Source: Calothrix sp. NIES-4101 (lineage in GTDB: Bacteria; Cyanobacteriota; Cyanobacteriia; Cyanobacteriales; Nostocaceae). From it: a DNA stretch of 64,000 bases. The notes under the pieces were generated by a model, which saw only the letters and a list, made by a program, of their open reading frames with translations, was not told the origin of the DNA and searched no databases. The translations under genes and the position numbers were made by a program. Positions 1 to 9,908 of this stretch are shown piece after piece. Where the stretch lies: positions 5,692,794 to 5,756,793 of the forward strand of contig AP018280.1 in the NCBI GenBank assembly GCA_004296455.1, written 5' to 3'. Each line of letters opens with the position of its first letter. Positions within the stretch are counted from its first letter, which is position 1.

Positions 1-2
1 AT

Positions 3-806
3 CGCCAAAAAGTTGTTAGTGTTGAACCTATCGGCTTACCTTTTACTGAACAGGTAACTGATGGACAGCGAGTTGCGGTGTTTAAATTTGATGCCCTCAC
101 CCCTGGAGAACGGCATGTATTTGGCTGGAAAGCAATTTTAGAAGTGCGTGGCATCAAATACCGCATTACTCCTCGTGAAGTCGAAAACATCCCCGAATTA
201 CCGGAAGAGTTTCAAACCCGCTATCTCGTTGATAACGATGATTTAGCGATGGATACGGGTATAGTTATCCGTGCAGCGAGGGAAGCTGTTGGTACTGAAA
301 CGAACTTATTACGAAAAATGTATAACATCCGTAATTACGTATATGATCACCTTTCCTATGGCATTAAACCATACATTGATACGCCAGATGTTGTCCTCGA
401 ACGTGGAATTGGTTCCTGTGGTGAATATGTCGGTGTATTGCTGGCATTATGTCGTTTGAATGGTATTGCTTGTCGCACCGTCGGGCGTTACAAATGTCCC
501 AATGTTGCTGACAGTCAAAATGTGCCCCTACAACCAGACTTTAATCACGTTTGGCTAGAATTTTACATCCCTGGTTTTGGTTGGCTACCAATGGAATCCA
601 ACCCTGACGATTTGGGATACTATAGCGCTCACCCAACCCGCTTTTTCATGGGTTTATGTTGGTATCACATCGAAATCGGCAAAGGTATCCCCTTTGAAAG
701 CATGATTAGTCAAGGGGTAAGACTCAAAAAAGAAGATGTTGCGATCGGTGATTTAGCTATAAATCATATTCGCTTCACAATTCTTGACGAATTACCGCCA
801 CTTTAG
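3..806 (+). CDS. Transglutaminase-like domain protein (5'-truncated by window edge)
   Basis: The reading frame is open from base 3, so the gene begins upstream of the window. About 267 residues are visible. The C-terminal part has the transglutaminase/papain-like core: Cys in the SCGEY context (codon 417-419), His in NHVW (codon 546-548) and an acidic/Asn position in the following ESNPDD. This is the order Cys-His-Asp/Asn seen in transglut_core proteins, which in bacteria are usually proteases or amidases rather than cross-linking enzymes. The part upstream of about base 300 (ending RQKVV...FKFDALTPGE) looks like a beta-rich region often preceding this core. No signal peptide can be judged because the N-terminus is missing. 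Substrate is unknown. The next gene is about 550 bp away, so this appears to be the end of its transcription unit. Confidence 0.8.
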   Translation, partial: RQKVVSVEPIGLPFTEQVTDGQRVAVFKFDALTPGERHVFGWKAILEVRGIKYRITPREVENIPELPEEFQTRYLVDNDDLAMDTGIVIRAAREAVGTETNLLRKMYNIRNYVYDHLSYGIKPYIDTPDVVLERGIGSCGEYVGVLLALCRLNGIACRTVGRYKCPNVADSQNVPLQPDFNHVWLEFYIPGFGWLPMESNPDDLGYYSAHPTRFFMGLCWYHIEIGKGIPFESMISQGVRLKKEDVAIGDLAINHIRFTILDELPPL

Positions 807-1353
807 GTAAGAATACAGGGTATGGGGTAAAGGGGTAATACTGATTAAATCCCATGCCCTCTGCCCTATTTATACAGAATTTAATCAATAATTTATCTTT
901 GTTTGTCAAAGTTTAACTTCAACTTGATTCAACATGTTAGTTACATGGGTTAACTTGTGAAGTGTAATGAATATTCAGGAATTTTAATAGCTCTTATCAC
1001 AAGAAACGATTAATTCAAGATGCTGTTGTCAATACCTAAGTGAATTTATTTACTTAATTTATCAATCGCTAATTCAGTTTTCCTTACGAAACAATTATTC
1101 AGCAGATAGGTTGAATTCAACATGAAACCCAAAGAAGGTGTAGAGATTCTTGACTCTCTCTATTCATTTTGAGCTTTACCACGTAACTCGTGAGTGGAAC
1201 TTTTAGTAATTATTTATTGTCCTAGGTTTCAGGGAATAATGATTACATAAAATTCGTCATCCATTTAATTAAAGTCTAAAGATTAAAGTATAGATAAACA
1301 TTCCCTGAAGATTTATCGGATAACTAAATTAACTTGAAGATGGTGTAAGCAAA
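807..1353. other. Intergenic, AT-rich, no gene seen
   Basis: About 550 bp without a convincing reading frame. Just after the upstream stop, a G-rich stretch (GGGTATGGGGTAAAGGGG) is followed by CCCATGCCCT, which could fold weakly and may end the upstream transcript. The remainder is AT-rich and presumably holds the promoter of the gene at 1354, but I cannot point to a clear -10/-35 pair. Confidence 0.4.
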
Positions 1354-2643
1354 GTGAGTAATTTGATAAATTCTTATTATCCAAATATTCTTCCTGAAGA
1401 ACAGAAGATATATCAACATTTGCTTCATTTAGTACAAATCAAGTCTCCTCACGAAATGATAGAACATTTTCGTGCTTTATTTATTGAAGGAATTAATTAT
1501 CCGGAACCGGAAATTATTGCAGTTCTGGATCAAATTACGGCATCTGCAACAGCCACACAAGAATTTAAGTTTTTTCTCAATCGCTGCTGTCATATATTAA
1601 TTAACCGATGGCATATGCAGCCACAATTGCAACATGCGATTCCTGAACTAATCAGACTTTTTGAATCTCCACCATCTCGATATAAAATTACTAGTTTTCG
1701 TGAAAAAGCTATTCGTCGTTTACAGGTTTTAATTAAACAATTTATCGACAGCGAACAATATACAACATTACGACGATTAACTCAGATAATCGCCCAAAAT
1801 GATTCGGCGCAACATGAACAAAAACAACTATTTACTTTGATGCGTCGCTACCCATACTTATATGAGCATTGTTTATTAACAGAAAATTCTACTTTTGAGC
1901 ATCAATGGACTGTCAAAAAAATTAAAGCAGAGGTTCAGAAGAAATTTGAAATAGATTTATCCCGGTATGTGACTTACCAAGTACGGTGTCATCATTTCAA
2001 TCAAAGTGATTTTACAACTACTCATAAAAGTCGGACAATTCAACCAGTAATTAATCCTACTTTACTATCAGAAACTAAGCTGAATGCAGCAATTAAACAA
2101 TTTATTGGCAAAGTTGAAGGAGGCTATTCTTACCAAGAATATGCACAGCTATTTTTAAATTACAGTACTCAAGTTTCATGTTATGGTGCGTTCAAAGATG
2201 ATTTATACGAGTACTTAATTTCAGGTATTGACTTAGACTACGGAAAAAGAAAATTTCAGCAGCACTTATACAGAAAATTACAAAATACTTTAGCAGATGC
2301 AGATGAATATAAACTTGATGAATTTTTATTAGTTAGAACCTGCTGTCATTTGCTTAACTTTTTAGTTGTCGAAAATCAAATTTCACCACAGCATTTTACA
2401 TTTATTGATTTAATTGCCAATCAGGGAACTTTAACTACCACATCTTTATTACTCAAAATTGTGCTAATTTGCCGCAAGGTTAAACCATATTTGGCAAAGC
2501 GATTTGCAATTCTCTTTAATCATTATGAATCGGTAACAACTAACGGGATTATGTGGTTAGTGGAAACTCTGGAACACTTGAATATTGCCTATAGCATTCA
2601 TTTTGGTAATACTGATTTATCATATTTTAAGCAGATGTTCTAG
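1354..2643 (+). CDS. Unrecognised 429-aa soluble protein
   Basis: This is a long uninterrupted frame with cyanobacterial codon use, starting at GTG; no strong ribosome-binding site precedes it. The product is rich in His, Gln and aromatic residues, has no signal peptide and no membrane segment, and reads as mainly alpha-helical. I do not recognise a domain or catalytic motif. The middle (around residues 180-250) contains a run of basic and aromatic residues (VKKIKAEVQKKFEIDLSRY), and a helical C-terminal third follows. It stands alone, transcribed toward the minus-strand lipoprotein gene, with a perfect hairpin between them. Function unknown; the length and lack of frameshift argue it is a real gene. 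Confidence 0.75.
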   Translation: MSNLINSYYPNILPEEQKIYQHLLHLVQIKSPHEMIEHFRALFIEGINYPEPEIIAVLDQITASATATQEFKFFLNRCCHILINRWHMQPQLQHAIPELIRLFESPPSRYKITSFREKAIRRLQVLIKQFIDSEQYTTLRRLTQIIAQNDSAQHEQKQLFTLMRRYPYLYEHCLLTENSTFEHQWTVKKIKAEVQKKFEIDLSRYVTYQVRCHHFNQSDFTTTHKSRTIQPVINPTLLSETKLNAAIKQFIGKVEGGYSYQEYAQLFLNYSTQVSCYGAFKDDLYEYLISGIDLDYGKRKFQQHLYRKLQNTLADADEYKLDEFLLVRTCCHLLNFLVVENQISPQHFTFIDLIANQGTLTTTSLLLKIVLICRKVKPYLAKRFAILFNHYESVTTNGIMWLVETLEHLNIAYSIHFGNTDLSYFKQMF

Positions 2644-2699
2644 AGGCTATTGATAAACTTTTAATATTTAGTCTAATTCTATACTTCTGATTAGGTTTA

Positions 2700-2726
2700 T
2701 AGAGATGTGATGAAATCACATCTCTA
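2700..2726. repeat. Perfect 12-bp hairpin between convergent genes
   Basis: TAGAGATGTGAT (2700-2711) and ATCACATCTCTA (2715-2726) pair perfectly around a 3-base loop. It lies between the convergent 3' ends of the genes at 1354 and 2770. There is no T-run on either side, so it is not a classic intrinsic terminator. It resembles the short dispersed palindromes with GAGA/TCTC ends that are common in Nostocales spacers, and could act as a bidirectional terminator or mRNA-stabilising stem. Confidence 0.55.
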
Positions 2727-2769
2727 CATCTAAATTCATGCCTATAAATAAATGTTTTGCTTAAAACAT

Positions 2770-3558
2770 TTAGCGAATAGAAACATCAAGAAATTGAGGC
2801 TTGTAAGTACGGACAAAATTCAGCACTTGAGTTAATTCTTCACGGTTAGTGAGGCCAATACATCCAGATGTTCCATCTTCATTGTTCTTCAGATTAAATG
2901 ATGGGTCGTAATGGATACCCAAATCTGTACGTCCTGTACGGAATGTTGGCTGTAATCCCAAAAAGCGATCGCCTGCTTCTGGAATAGTTCCACGAGTTAC
3001 ACTTTTGGCTATTTTGTATCTTCCGTCTGGTAATGGAGCTTCTGTCCCCGAACGATTTCGATCTCTGGTTTGGGTATGTGCCCTACCAGATACAGTCATG
3101 TAGGAAGCAACTTGCTGTCCGTTAGCAAACAAACGTAGTTCGTATAGGGGATTGCCTAACTGATTTATTTGTTCTGTGGGTATTAAAGTCATGTAACTTC
3201 TAATAGCTCCACCTGCTGCAACAGATATTTTCTTTGATTTAGCATTACCTTTACTCTCAAAAAAATTATTTGCATTAGCAGGACTGGATAAATTGCTATT
3301 GGTATCCAAGTCTGATATTTTTGAGTTAATAATTTTTGCCTGTTGATTTAAGGCTGGATTTGCTAACTTATCTTTAGGGATATTTAGATTTTGATCAGTT
3401 TGGGAACTGTTGATATCTGAGATAATTTTTTGTTGGGCATTTGCAGAGCATCCGGTAACTGCAAACCAACAGAAAGAAATTATAAATAATCGAAGTAGCA
3501 TGTAAGAAAAGTATTTTTTGTCTTTTCGACTGTAAACGATGTTTTTATTTGCCAACAT
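2770..3558 (-). CDS. L,D-transpeptidase-like (YkuD-type) lipoprotein
   Basis: The product has a lipoprotein signal: a hydrophobic stretch ending VTGC, with the lipidated Cys at residue 37. A Ser/Asn-rich linker follows (about 38-110), then a C-terminal domain with LGIHYD (His216) and TSGCIGL (Cys233), the spacing and order of the YkuD L,D-transpeptidase active site (H...S-x-GC). Such enzymes make 3-3 peptidoglycan cross-links or anchor proteins to peptidoglycan outside the cytoplasmic membrane. Here SGC replaces the usual SHGC, a known variant in short family members; activity is therefore inferred. An internal ATG at residue 20 (base 3501) would give a more normal short lipoprotein signal and may be the true start. 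The gene is monocistronic on its strand. Confidence 0.7.
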   Translation of the reverse strand: MLANKNIVYSRKDKKYFSYMLLRLFIISFCWFAVTGCSANAQQKIISDINSSQTDQNLNIPKDKLANPALNQQAKIINSKISDLDTNSNLSSPANANNFFESKGNAKSKKISVAAGGAIRSYMTLIPTEQINQLGNPLYELRLFANGQQVASYMTVSGRAHTQTRDRNRSGTEAPLPDGRYKIAKSVTRGTIPEAGDRFLGLQPTFRTGRTDLGIHYDPSFNLKNNEDGTSGCIGLTNREELTQVLNFVRTYKPQFLDVSIR

Positions 3559-4109
3559 GGGAGATGATTCGGATTTTTCTCTGGCGGCAATTTATGTAAA
3601 AATACGAATTTTTAATTTATTTTCAATTGATTTTTAAATTTGTATTGCAAAAATTACCTAAATCGAAAACGACCTAGGTACATGAATTAATGGATTATAA
3701 GTCTGCTGATAATTTATTGTGTGTGATTGTTGGTGAGACAAAATATCTAAATTAACGACTGAGCAAGTAATTAATTCACTTTTTACTTTGCTTATTTGAT
3801 AGGTATTGTGGTGAACTTCTCATGCAAGTCCAGAATTTGCCTTGAAAATAAAGGCTTACAGGCAGTTATCAACTGAAATTCTAATGATAATGAACCTTGT
3901 AAATACCCACTAAAGGTTTCAAGCTCATGAAGAAGCTCTATTTTTGATAATTAAAGTTTTGATGCAATTGAGCAAAAGTTATTTTGCTTCCTAACGTATG
4001 TACATGCACTTATATGTCAGTATTTATATATAGAATTGATAACTATAGAATCTCTAAAAATTTATGTTTTCACTATCTCCCGAATACGTACGTGGGTTTT
4101 ACGAGTTTT
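3559..4109. other. Intergenic, AT-rich, no gene seen
   Basis: About 550 bp of strongly AT-rich DNA separates two minus-strand genes. I find no reading frame with coding character and no RNA gene. The part nearest 3559 should contain the promoter of the L,D-transpeptidase-like gene. Confidence 0.4.
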
Positions 4110-4607
4110 TTAAGATTGTTCTGCATTATTTTGAATAACAATATGTTCTAGTTTTTCTAGTAATTCTTTGGCTAAGTCAAATAAGTTCATTGTATTATTC
4201 TCAATCAGATTTAACTTAGAACTTAAATGAGAAATTAATACATCTTTAGTCGCGAAAAGTCTTTCTGCTTCCTGTGAAGAAGCTGTTAAAGATTTTTCCA
4301 ATTCAAGAGCAATTTCTGGAATTTTTGCCAATTGATTTGTATTTTCTGTATTAGAACTGATTAACTGTTCTCTGAATCTTTTTGCAACTTCATCATCACT
4401 TTCTAGGAACATTAAAATCGATTCTAAAATACTTTTATCCTCATTTTCATCCCAATTTTCTAGCCAACTACTATCAATATCTTGGTAATATAAATAAGCC
4501 GCATCAAACCCATGTGTCATGATATCGTCTTGTAATTTTTGAGCAGCTTCTACGGCATTTAAAAACTTTTCGATTCTGTGTTGGCGATCGCTGGTTTCTT
4601 CTACCAT
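4110..4607 (-). CDS. Unrecognised acidic helical protein (165 aa)
   Basis: The product is acidic and almost wholly helical, with no signal peptide or membrane segment. The frame opens further upstream (to 4676), but I place the start at the ATG at 4607, because the residues before it look like non-coding spacer and the sequence from MVEETSDRQHRIEKFL onward looks like a coherent helix. The central part is rich in Asp, Glu and Trp (SSWLENWDENEDK); the C-terminal third has heptad-like Leu/Ile spacing that could form a coiled coil. It follows, on the same strand and about 110 bp downstream, the equally unrecognised 231-aa gene, so the two may be co-transcribed and work together. No function is proposed. 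Confidence 0.6.
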   Translation of the reverse strand: MVEETSDRQHRIEKFLNAVEAAQKLQDDIMTHGFDAAYLYYQDIDSSWLENWDENEDKSILESILMFLESDDEVAKRFREQLISSNTENTNQLAKIPEIALELEKSLTASSQEAERLFATKDVLISHLSSKLNLIENNTMNLFDLAKELLEKLEHIVIQNNAEQS

Positions 4608-4716
4608 AATACCTGTGATTTGTAAATAAGTATTGTCAATAATATGACTATCAAACCCAATAGTGAAAATAACCAAGGATTATATTTTAAATGTTGGATG
4701 TTTAATTTCAGAGCTT

Positions 4717-5412
4717 CTAGACATTAAATTTTAAATAAATACCATTATGAAGATGATCACTGTTATGCAGGGAAATATTGACTATTCGATTCACAAAATC
4801 ATCGACATTCGGGTTGTAACTTAAAAATAATCCTCTTTCTACCCCCCAAAAACGCAAACTCATTTTCCAATCATCTACTTTTTGCTGGGAATATTCATCT
4901 GCAAGACTGGTAAGTTGGATACATAAAGGCTTTTCTTGCTGGCTACTAATAATTATATCAGTTGCCATTGATAGGTCTGCAATATAGCGCTGCACAATTC
5001 CTGCATTACGCTGATTTATGTTATGAGCAATAGATTTGATTAAATTTTGATCTTGATGACTGAACTCTCCAGCCATGAGTTTTTGTTTCCAAATGTAAAA
5101 TTTGGGGTCATGTTCGCTTAACCATTTGGGAAATAAATCGCTGTACCAATATCTAACAGTTGGGTTTAATGCATTAATTGCTGCTTGTTGTTCGTCTGCT
5201 GATGCTAAAGTTTTAAATTTGAGCCAAGCATCAGCATCAAGAATTATTTGTAATAAAAACAAACTGAGGAAAGGTTTTGCTGTTAGTAAACCTGGTTTGA
5301 CGTTTTTGACCCAACGATTGATTTCCCCTAGTCTTTTCGCTAAGTTGGGGTCAATGATCGATGCTTCCTGTACGAGTGATTGAAGTCTCTGTTTTATCTC
5401 TTGTGCCTGCAA
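4717..5412 (-). CDS. Unrecognised 231-aa protein, possible nuclease-like fold
   Basis: This is a soluble protein with no signal peptide. The N-terminal half is helical and Gln/Leu-rich; the C-terminal half has alternating hydrophobic strands around MATDIIISSQQEKPLCIQ followed by LTSLADEY. An Asp in a hydrophobic strand followed 10-12 residues later by a polar-hydrophobic-polar strand is what degenerate PD-(D/E)XK nuclease-like folds look like, but the Lys is not where it should be, so this is only a weak suggestion. It is the upstream member of a minus-strand pair with the acidic protein at 4110-4607. An alternative is a cyanobacterium-specific family with no enzymatic role. Confidence 0.6.
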   Translation of the reverse strand: MQAQEIKQRLQSLVQEASIIDPNLAKRLGEINRWVKNVKPGLLTAKPFLSLFLLQIILDADAWLKFKTLASADEQQAAINALNPTVRYWYSDLFPKWLSEHDPKFYIWKQKLMAGEFSHQDQNLIKSIAHNINQRNAGIVQRYIADLSMATDIIISSQQEKPLCIQLTSLADEYSQQKVDDWKMSLRFWGVERGLFLSYNPNVDDFVNRIVNISLHNSDHLHNGIYLKFNV

Positions 5413-5458
5413 AATTACTATTCCTTAGAGAATTTGTTTCTCTTGAGGATTTTATCTG

Positions 5459-5489
5459 GAAACTGGGTTAACAACAAAAACCCAGTTTC
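5459..5489. repeat. Perfect 11-bp inverted repeat (GAAACTGGGTT family)
   Basis: GAAACTGGGTT (5459-5469) pairs with AACCCAGTTTC (5479-5489) across a 9-base loop. It sits about 50 bp beyond the lysS stop codon and could form the 3' stem of its mRNA. On the plus strand it is followed by a T-rich run (CAATTTTTTGG), which is the wrong orientation for lysS. The core GAAACC(C/A)GTTTC recurs at 7322, 41282 and 41338, so it belongs to a dispersed repeat family. Confidence 0.5.
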
Positions 5490-5536
5490 TCAATTTTTTG
5501 GTTACCCTAATTTTTTAGAAATGATCAGAAATAGAA

Positions 5537-7072
5537 TTATGCTTCTACTTCAGTTTTTTCTTCGGGTTTTTCGTCTGATTTTTCTGGCTTCAGTAATGGA
5601 AATGCGATCGCATCTCGAATGCTGGCACAATCGCAGAGTAACATTACCAATCTATCAATACCAATACCCAATCCTCCTGTGGGTGGCATTCCATATTCTA
5701 GGGCTGTTAAAAAGTCCTCATCAACACCCTGGGCTTCCAAATCACCCGCAGCTTTACGTTCTGCTTGGGCTTCCAAACGCTGGCGTTGATCGATTGGATC
5801 GGTTAACTCGGAGAAACTATTGGCTGTTTCCCTTCCCACAATAAATAACTCAAACCGCTCTACTAATCCTGGTTTGTGGCGATGGGGTTTTGCTAAAGGT
5901 GAATTTTCGACTGGGTAATCGATGACAAATGTTGGCTGAATTAAGGTCGTTTCTACTTTTTCTTCAAAAGCCAAAACTAATAACTTGCCTAGGGAATTAC
6001 ATTCATCAACGCCAGCAATACCAGCATTTTTACAGGCAGATATCGCTTCTTCCACAGTGCTAAATGTCGCAAAATCTAAACCTGTAGCCTCTTTCACCAA
6101 ATCATGCATTGTCACCCTGCGCCAAGGTGGTGTTAAATTCACCTCTTCCCCTTGGTAAGTAATCTGCAATTCTCCAATCACATCCTTGGCAACGGTGGTA
6201 ATAATCCCCTCCGTTAAATCCATCATATCGTGGTAATCGGCATATGCTTGGTAAACTTCGATTGATGTAAATTCAGGGTTGTGGCGAGTTGAAATGCCTT
6301 CATTCCGAAAAATACGCCCCATTTCAAATACTTTTTCAAATCCACCCACAATCAACCGCTTCAAGTGCAATTCCGTCGCAATACGTAAGTACAACTGAAT
6401 ATCTAATGTATTGTGAAAAGTAATAAAAGGACGTGCATCTGCACCACCAGCTTCCGATTGCAATACAGGTGTTTCAATCTCCAAAAAATCGCGTTCTTCT
6501 AAGTAACGTCGTATACCTGCTGTAATTTGGGCACGACGGCGAAACGTCTGCCGCACTTCTGGGTTAACAATTAAATCTACATAACGTTGACGGTAGCGTT
6601 TAGCGACATCAGTCAAACCATGCCACTTATCAGGTAATGGTAAAAGAGATTTCGTAAGAATAAAAAATTGTTTGACAAAAACAGATAATTCGCCTTTTTG
6701 AGTTCGTTTAATATTACCTTTTACACCAATAATATCACCGACATCTATGAGTTTTTCAATTGTTTTAAAGGCATTTTCCAATGTACCTGCCATGCCTTCT
6801 TCTATCGCTTTTTTTTCTAGATAAAGCTGAATTTTACCAGTTTCGTCTTCTAGGGTACAAAAAGCTAGCTTACCCATAAACCGTCTTGCCATTACTCGTC
6901 CGGCAACAGCAACGTTAATATCTACTTCTTCACCACTAGGCAAATCTGCAAATTTCTCTTGTAATTGTACGGTGTGATGGGTAGATTCCCAGTGGTAAGC
7001 ATAAGGATTTATTCCTAGTTGTCTGAATTGTTCTGCTTTCTCTAGCCTCGTGGCACGGATATCGTCCGACAT
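5537..7072 (-). CDS. lysS: Lysyl-tRNA synthetase (class II)
   Basis: This enzyme charges tRNA-Lys with lysine in the cytoplasm. The N-terminal OB-fold anticodon-binding domain (about residues 50-170, starting near [16 protein letters not shown]) is followed by the class II catalytic core. Motif 2 is visible at [15 protein letters not shown] and motif 3 at [13 protein letters not shown]. At 511 residues it is the normal length. I chose the ATG at 7072, giving [16 protein letters not shown], over the in-frame ATG four codons upstream, because this matches the usual family N-terminus. The C-terminus carries a short charged tail ([17 protein letters not shown]) beyond motif 3. The gene stands alone on the minus strand, followed by a palindromic repeat. 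Confidence 0.97.
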   Translation of the reverse strand: MSDDIRATRLEKAEQFRQLGINPYAYHWESTHHTVQLQEKFADLPSGEEVDINVAVAGRVMARRFMGKLAFCTLEDETGKIQLYLEKKAIEEGMAGTLENAFKTIEKLIDVGDIIGVKGNIKRTQKGELSVFVKQFFILTKSLLPLPDKWHGLTDVAKRYRQRYVDLIVNPEVRQTFRRRAQITAGIRRYLEERDFLEIETPVLQSEAGGADARPFITFHNTLDIQLYLRIATELHLKRLIVGGFEKVFEMGRIFRNEGISTRHNPEFTSIEVYQAYADYHDMMDLTEGIITTVAKDVIGELQITYQGEEVNLTPPWRRVTMHDLVKEATGLDFATFSTVEEAISACKNAGIAGVDECNSLGKLLVLAFEEKVETTLIQPTFVIDYPVENSPLAKPHRHKPGLVERFELFIVGRETANSFSELTDPIDQRQRLEAQAERKAAGDLEAQGVDEDFLTALEYGMPPTGGLGIGIDRLVMLLCDCASIRDAIAFPLLKPEKSDEKPEEKTEVEA

Positions 7073-7084
7073 GGTTTTAATCAA

Positions 7085-8261
7085 CTAAAGTTGGGGCAAA
7101 GATTAATTATAGGGTGAAGTGGAGGAGTCAGAAACGAGCGAGAAAAAGTCAAATATTCTTCTACACCTCTGCCATCGCCGATTTTGTGTTTGCTCCCAGT
7201 TTCTACAAATATTAAAATTAACCCCTTTAGGTGTTATATATTAAAGATGAAGTAAATCTTAAGACCAAAGAAACCCGGCTTCTGGGATTTAAGTATAAGT
7301 ATCGAGCATCATCTGGCTTTTTGATGAGAAACCCGGTTTTCCCTGCGCGACTATCCTTAATATTTACTTTATAAATGCTCCCTTAGGGGCTATCTTATTA
7401 CTTTAAAATCCTTTACAATCAGAAATATATCTAATTAGTCTTCTTCAGTATAACTACTAGTGACAGTATTACGTTCTGCAAGCTAGAAATTAGGGGAAAT
7501 GAGTGCGTAAGTGTTTCTTTTATTCTTGCTTGTTCCTGGAAAATATTTAGGTAAAGCCAGAATTATTTGTCAAAAATAAAGTTAATTACTCTCATCTAGT
7601 AAGTATTAATACTACTGATTATTCCAAGTAATAGACTAATTTGGCTAAAGAAACCGTATCAAGACTAACAGTTCGCTAGAAGAAAGTGTGAAAAGTTAAC
7701 TATAGGGAGGTTGTTGATTGTTAGTTCCTTGGTGTTAGTGGTTAATTTTTGATTTGTTGGTATTTTTGCTAACACTTAACTTATAGTTTGCTAATTGCCA
7801 ATTATTCACAGCAAAGTTATCAATCTATAATTTTTAATCATTAACATTTTATTAATTTATCTTTACTTTTAGTCCAGCAACTTGACAATAAAGTTAAAGG
7901 GCAGTGAGATAAAGGTTAAGGAAAAACAATTTTCATTCTAAATTTTTAACTTTTGTTGTTTCCGCCTAACTATAAAAACCGGGTGAAGTCGGGAAATATA
8001 CAAGTTTTAAGTGAGGATATCCCGGTCTATCGCGTGTATTTATTTAGTGAATTCATCTGGGTATATTGAACGCGATCGCTCTCAAAATTAGCGCCTAAAT
8101 TAAGACGTTGTTTTGTGTACTTCATTTTAGAGGTACAACGTAATTTTATCTCTAGCCTCTCTCAGAATAAGTAATTGTTTCGGTGTTTCCTGTTCTGAAT
8201 ATAGTGGCAATCCGTGAATGACTGTTTAAAAAATCGCAATCTAACGTATTTCTAAGGGACT
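7085..8261. other. 1.2-kb intergenic region with short repeats, no gene seen
   Basis: This is the longest gene-free stretch in the window. It is AT-rich. Near 7270-7340 it contains two copies of the dispersed AAACCCGG(C/T)TTC repeat, and near 8070 a HIP1-containing stretch (CGCGATCGC). I see no tRNA-like clover-leaf and no frame with coding character. The lysS promoter should be at the left end and that of the WD40 gene at the right end. Confidence 0.4.
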
Positions 8262-9356
8262 ATGTTTTTACCATCACGCATATCAAATTCAACTTCTGCT
8301 GATTCCGCTTTATCTGCAAGCGTTGCCCAAGCGATCGCTGATTATCGAGTTTCTTTAGCGGAAGTTTCAGGTAAGGGCACATTATTAAGCTCATCTGTAC
8401 AGCAATATTTAGACTACGCATCTGCTTTAAAATTAGTTAATATTCCTGTTGGTTCGGTAAATAAAAATACCTCATTTGCCAAGCCCGAAATTTGGGAATG
8501 CATTCATACTCTAACTAGAAATTCACAGGCATTAGCATTCAGTCCGGATGGAAAAATACTTGCTGTTGGCAGTATCTATATCAAATTGTTTGATTTAGAG
8601 ACAGGGCAAGTAATTCGTACCCTCAGACGCGACTCTGGTGTTTTAAAAACACTTGCCTTTAGTCCAGATGGTAAAACCCTAATCAGTAGTGGTTTGAGTC
8701 AGCGTATTGAGATGTGGAATGTATCTACAGGTAAGCAAATTCGTGAATTTGTTCCCCACGCATACGCAGTCAATGCTCTAACTTTTGGTGCAGATAATAA
8801 AAACTTTATCAGTGCCGATCGCGGTAAAACAATCCAAATTTGGCATACTGAAGATACACAACCTACTGCAACTTTTGTTCAGCATCACGACTGGGTAAAT
8901 AGTCTCGCTATTAGTCAGAATGGGTCGATTTTAGCAAGCGGTAGCTACGACGAAACTATCAAACTGTGGAACCTGCACTCGAAAACTGAAATTGCCACCA
9001 TCAATGCCCATTCTCCAGTGTTTTCTGTAGCATTTAGTCCCGATGAAAGACTGCTAATCTGTAGTTGTGCTGATGGTAAAATTAAGTTGTGGAATTGGCA
9101 AACCGCAGAATTTATTGGAGTTATAGTTGGTCATGCAGATGAAGTCAATTGTGTGGCAATTAATCAAGACAGTACCATCCTCGCAAGTGCCAGCGCAGAT
9201 AAGACAGTGAAACTCTGGAACCTGCAAACTGGAGAAGAAATTGCTACACTCTGCGGACATATATCAAGTGTGAAATACCTAACATTTAGTCCTGATGGTA
9301 ATATGCTTGCGAGTGCAAGTGCCGAAGGCAATGTGAAAGTCTGGCGACGTGGATAA
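8262..9356 (+). CDS. WD40 repeat protein, seven-bladed propeller
   Basis: After a Ser/Ala-rich N-terminal region of about 80 residues, seven WD40-type repeats follow to the C-terminus. Each has the family pattern of AFSPDG-like turn, LASGS-like strand and IKLWN-like end (for example TIKLWNL, KIKLWNW, TVKLWNL, NVKVWRR). Seven repeats are enough to close one beta-propeller, a protein-interaction platform. There is no signal peptide or enzymatic domain, unlike many larger cyanobacterial WD40 proteins that carry kinase or NTPase domains. The repeats are moderately diverged, so this is an old array rather than a recent expansion. It is followed by a clear terminator and is probably monocistronic. 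Partner unknown. Confidence 0.9.
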   Translation: MFLPSRISNSTSADSALSASVAQAIADYRVSLAEVSGKGTLLSSSVQQYLDYASALKLVNIPVGSVNKNTSFAKPEIWECIHTLTRNSQALAFSPDGKILAVGSIYIKLFDLETGQVIRTLRRDSGVLKTLAFSPDGKTLISSGLSQRIEMWNVSTGKQIREFVPHAYAVNALTFGADNKNFISADRGKTIQIWHTEDTQPTATFVQHHDWVNSLAISQNGSILASGSYDETIKLWNLHSKTEIATINAHSPVFSVAFSPDERLLICSCADGKIKLWNWQTAEFIGVIVGHADEVNCVAINQDSTILASASADKTVKLWNLQTGEEIATLCGHISSVKYLTFSPDGNMLASASAEGNVKVWRRG

Positions 9357-9393
9357 AATCCCGTTTATTTCATGCTAATAAAAATTCCTTTTT

Positions 9394-9427
9394 AGGGTGC
9401 AAATATATAGTTTGCACCCTTAATTTT
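9394..9427 (+). terminator. Rho-independent terminator of the WD40 gene
   Basis: AGGGTGCAAA (9394-9403) and TTTGCACCCT (9411-9420) form a perfect 10-bp stem with a 7-base loop, followed by TAATTTT. It starts 38 bp after the WD40 stop codon. As the next gene is convergent, it may serve both strands. Confidence 0.8.
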
Positions 9428-9475
9428 GCCAATAATTTTGAGAAGAGAATATTTCTAAGTTTCATGGTTTCATGA

Positions 9476-9853
9476 TCAAAAATTTGCAGTCACAGCTTTC
9501 ATTTTCAGATAATATAGCTGGATAATTGCCTGAATCATTTCGCTTTCTTCGTCAGATAACTTCAGTTTATCAACGGCTTGGTTTAAACTATCTCCCCCAC
9601 GCAATAACTTGATCAGCTTCTTTTGTTGCGATTCTTCTAAAACTTTACTAATAGCACGGTTACGCCCTTGATTTACTGCTTGCATCATCTGACGTTGACG
9701 TGGAGTTAGTTCCATAACTCTAGTATTATTTGCAGCAGTCATGATGTTGGGTTGTGATTGATTTGGTAGTGCATTGACAATATCTGGTAACAAAAATACA
9801 GTTCCAATAATTACTACCCACAAGAATAACCACTTTGTTAAGTAACGAAACAT
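9476..9853 (-). CDS. Small secreted or membrane-anchored protein, unrecognised
   Basis: I place the start at the ATG at 9853, which has AGGAG and GGGAG immediately upstream, rather than at the in-frame ATG nine codons earlier. The 125-residue product begins MFRYLTKWLFLWVVIIG, a signal peptide or membrane anchor ending near VNALP. The mature part is short and helical, with an Arg/Gln-rich segment (TPRQRQMMQAVNQGRNR) and an acidic helix near the C-terminus. This resembles a small periplasmic helical protein, but I do not recognise the family. It is convergent with the WD40 gene, and a 103-bp MITE-like repeat lies just upstream in its promoter region. Confidence 0.65.
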   Translation of the reverse strand: MFRYLTKWLFLWVVIIGTVFLLPDIVNALPNQSQPNIMTAANNTRVMELTPRQRQMMQAVNQGRNRAISKVLEESQQKKLIKLLRGGDSLNQAVDKLKLSDEESEMIQAIIQLYYLKMKAVTANF

Positions 9854-9908
9854 ACTCCCAAACTCCTGTGATAACGCCACATAAATAAATTACCAGGAAT
9901 AGGGAGTC

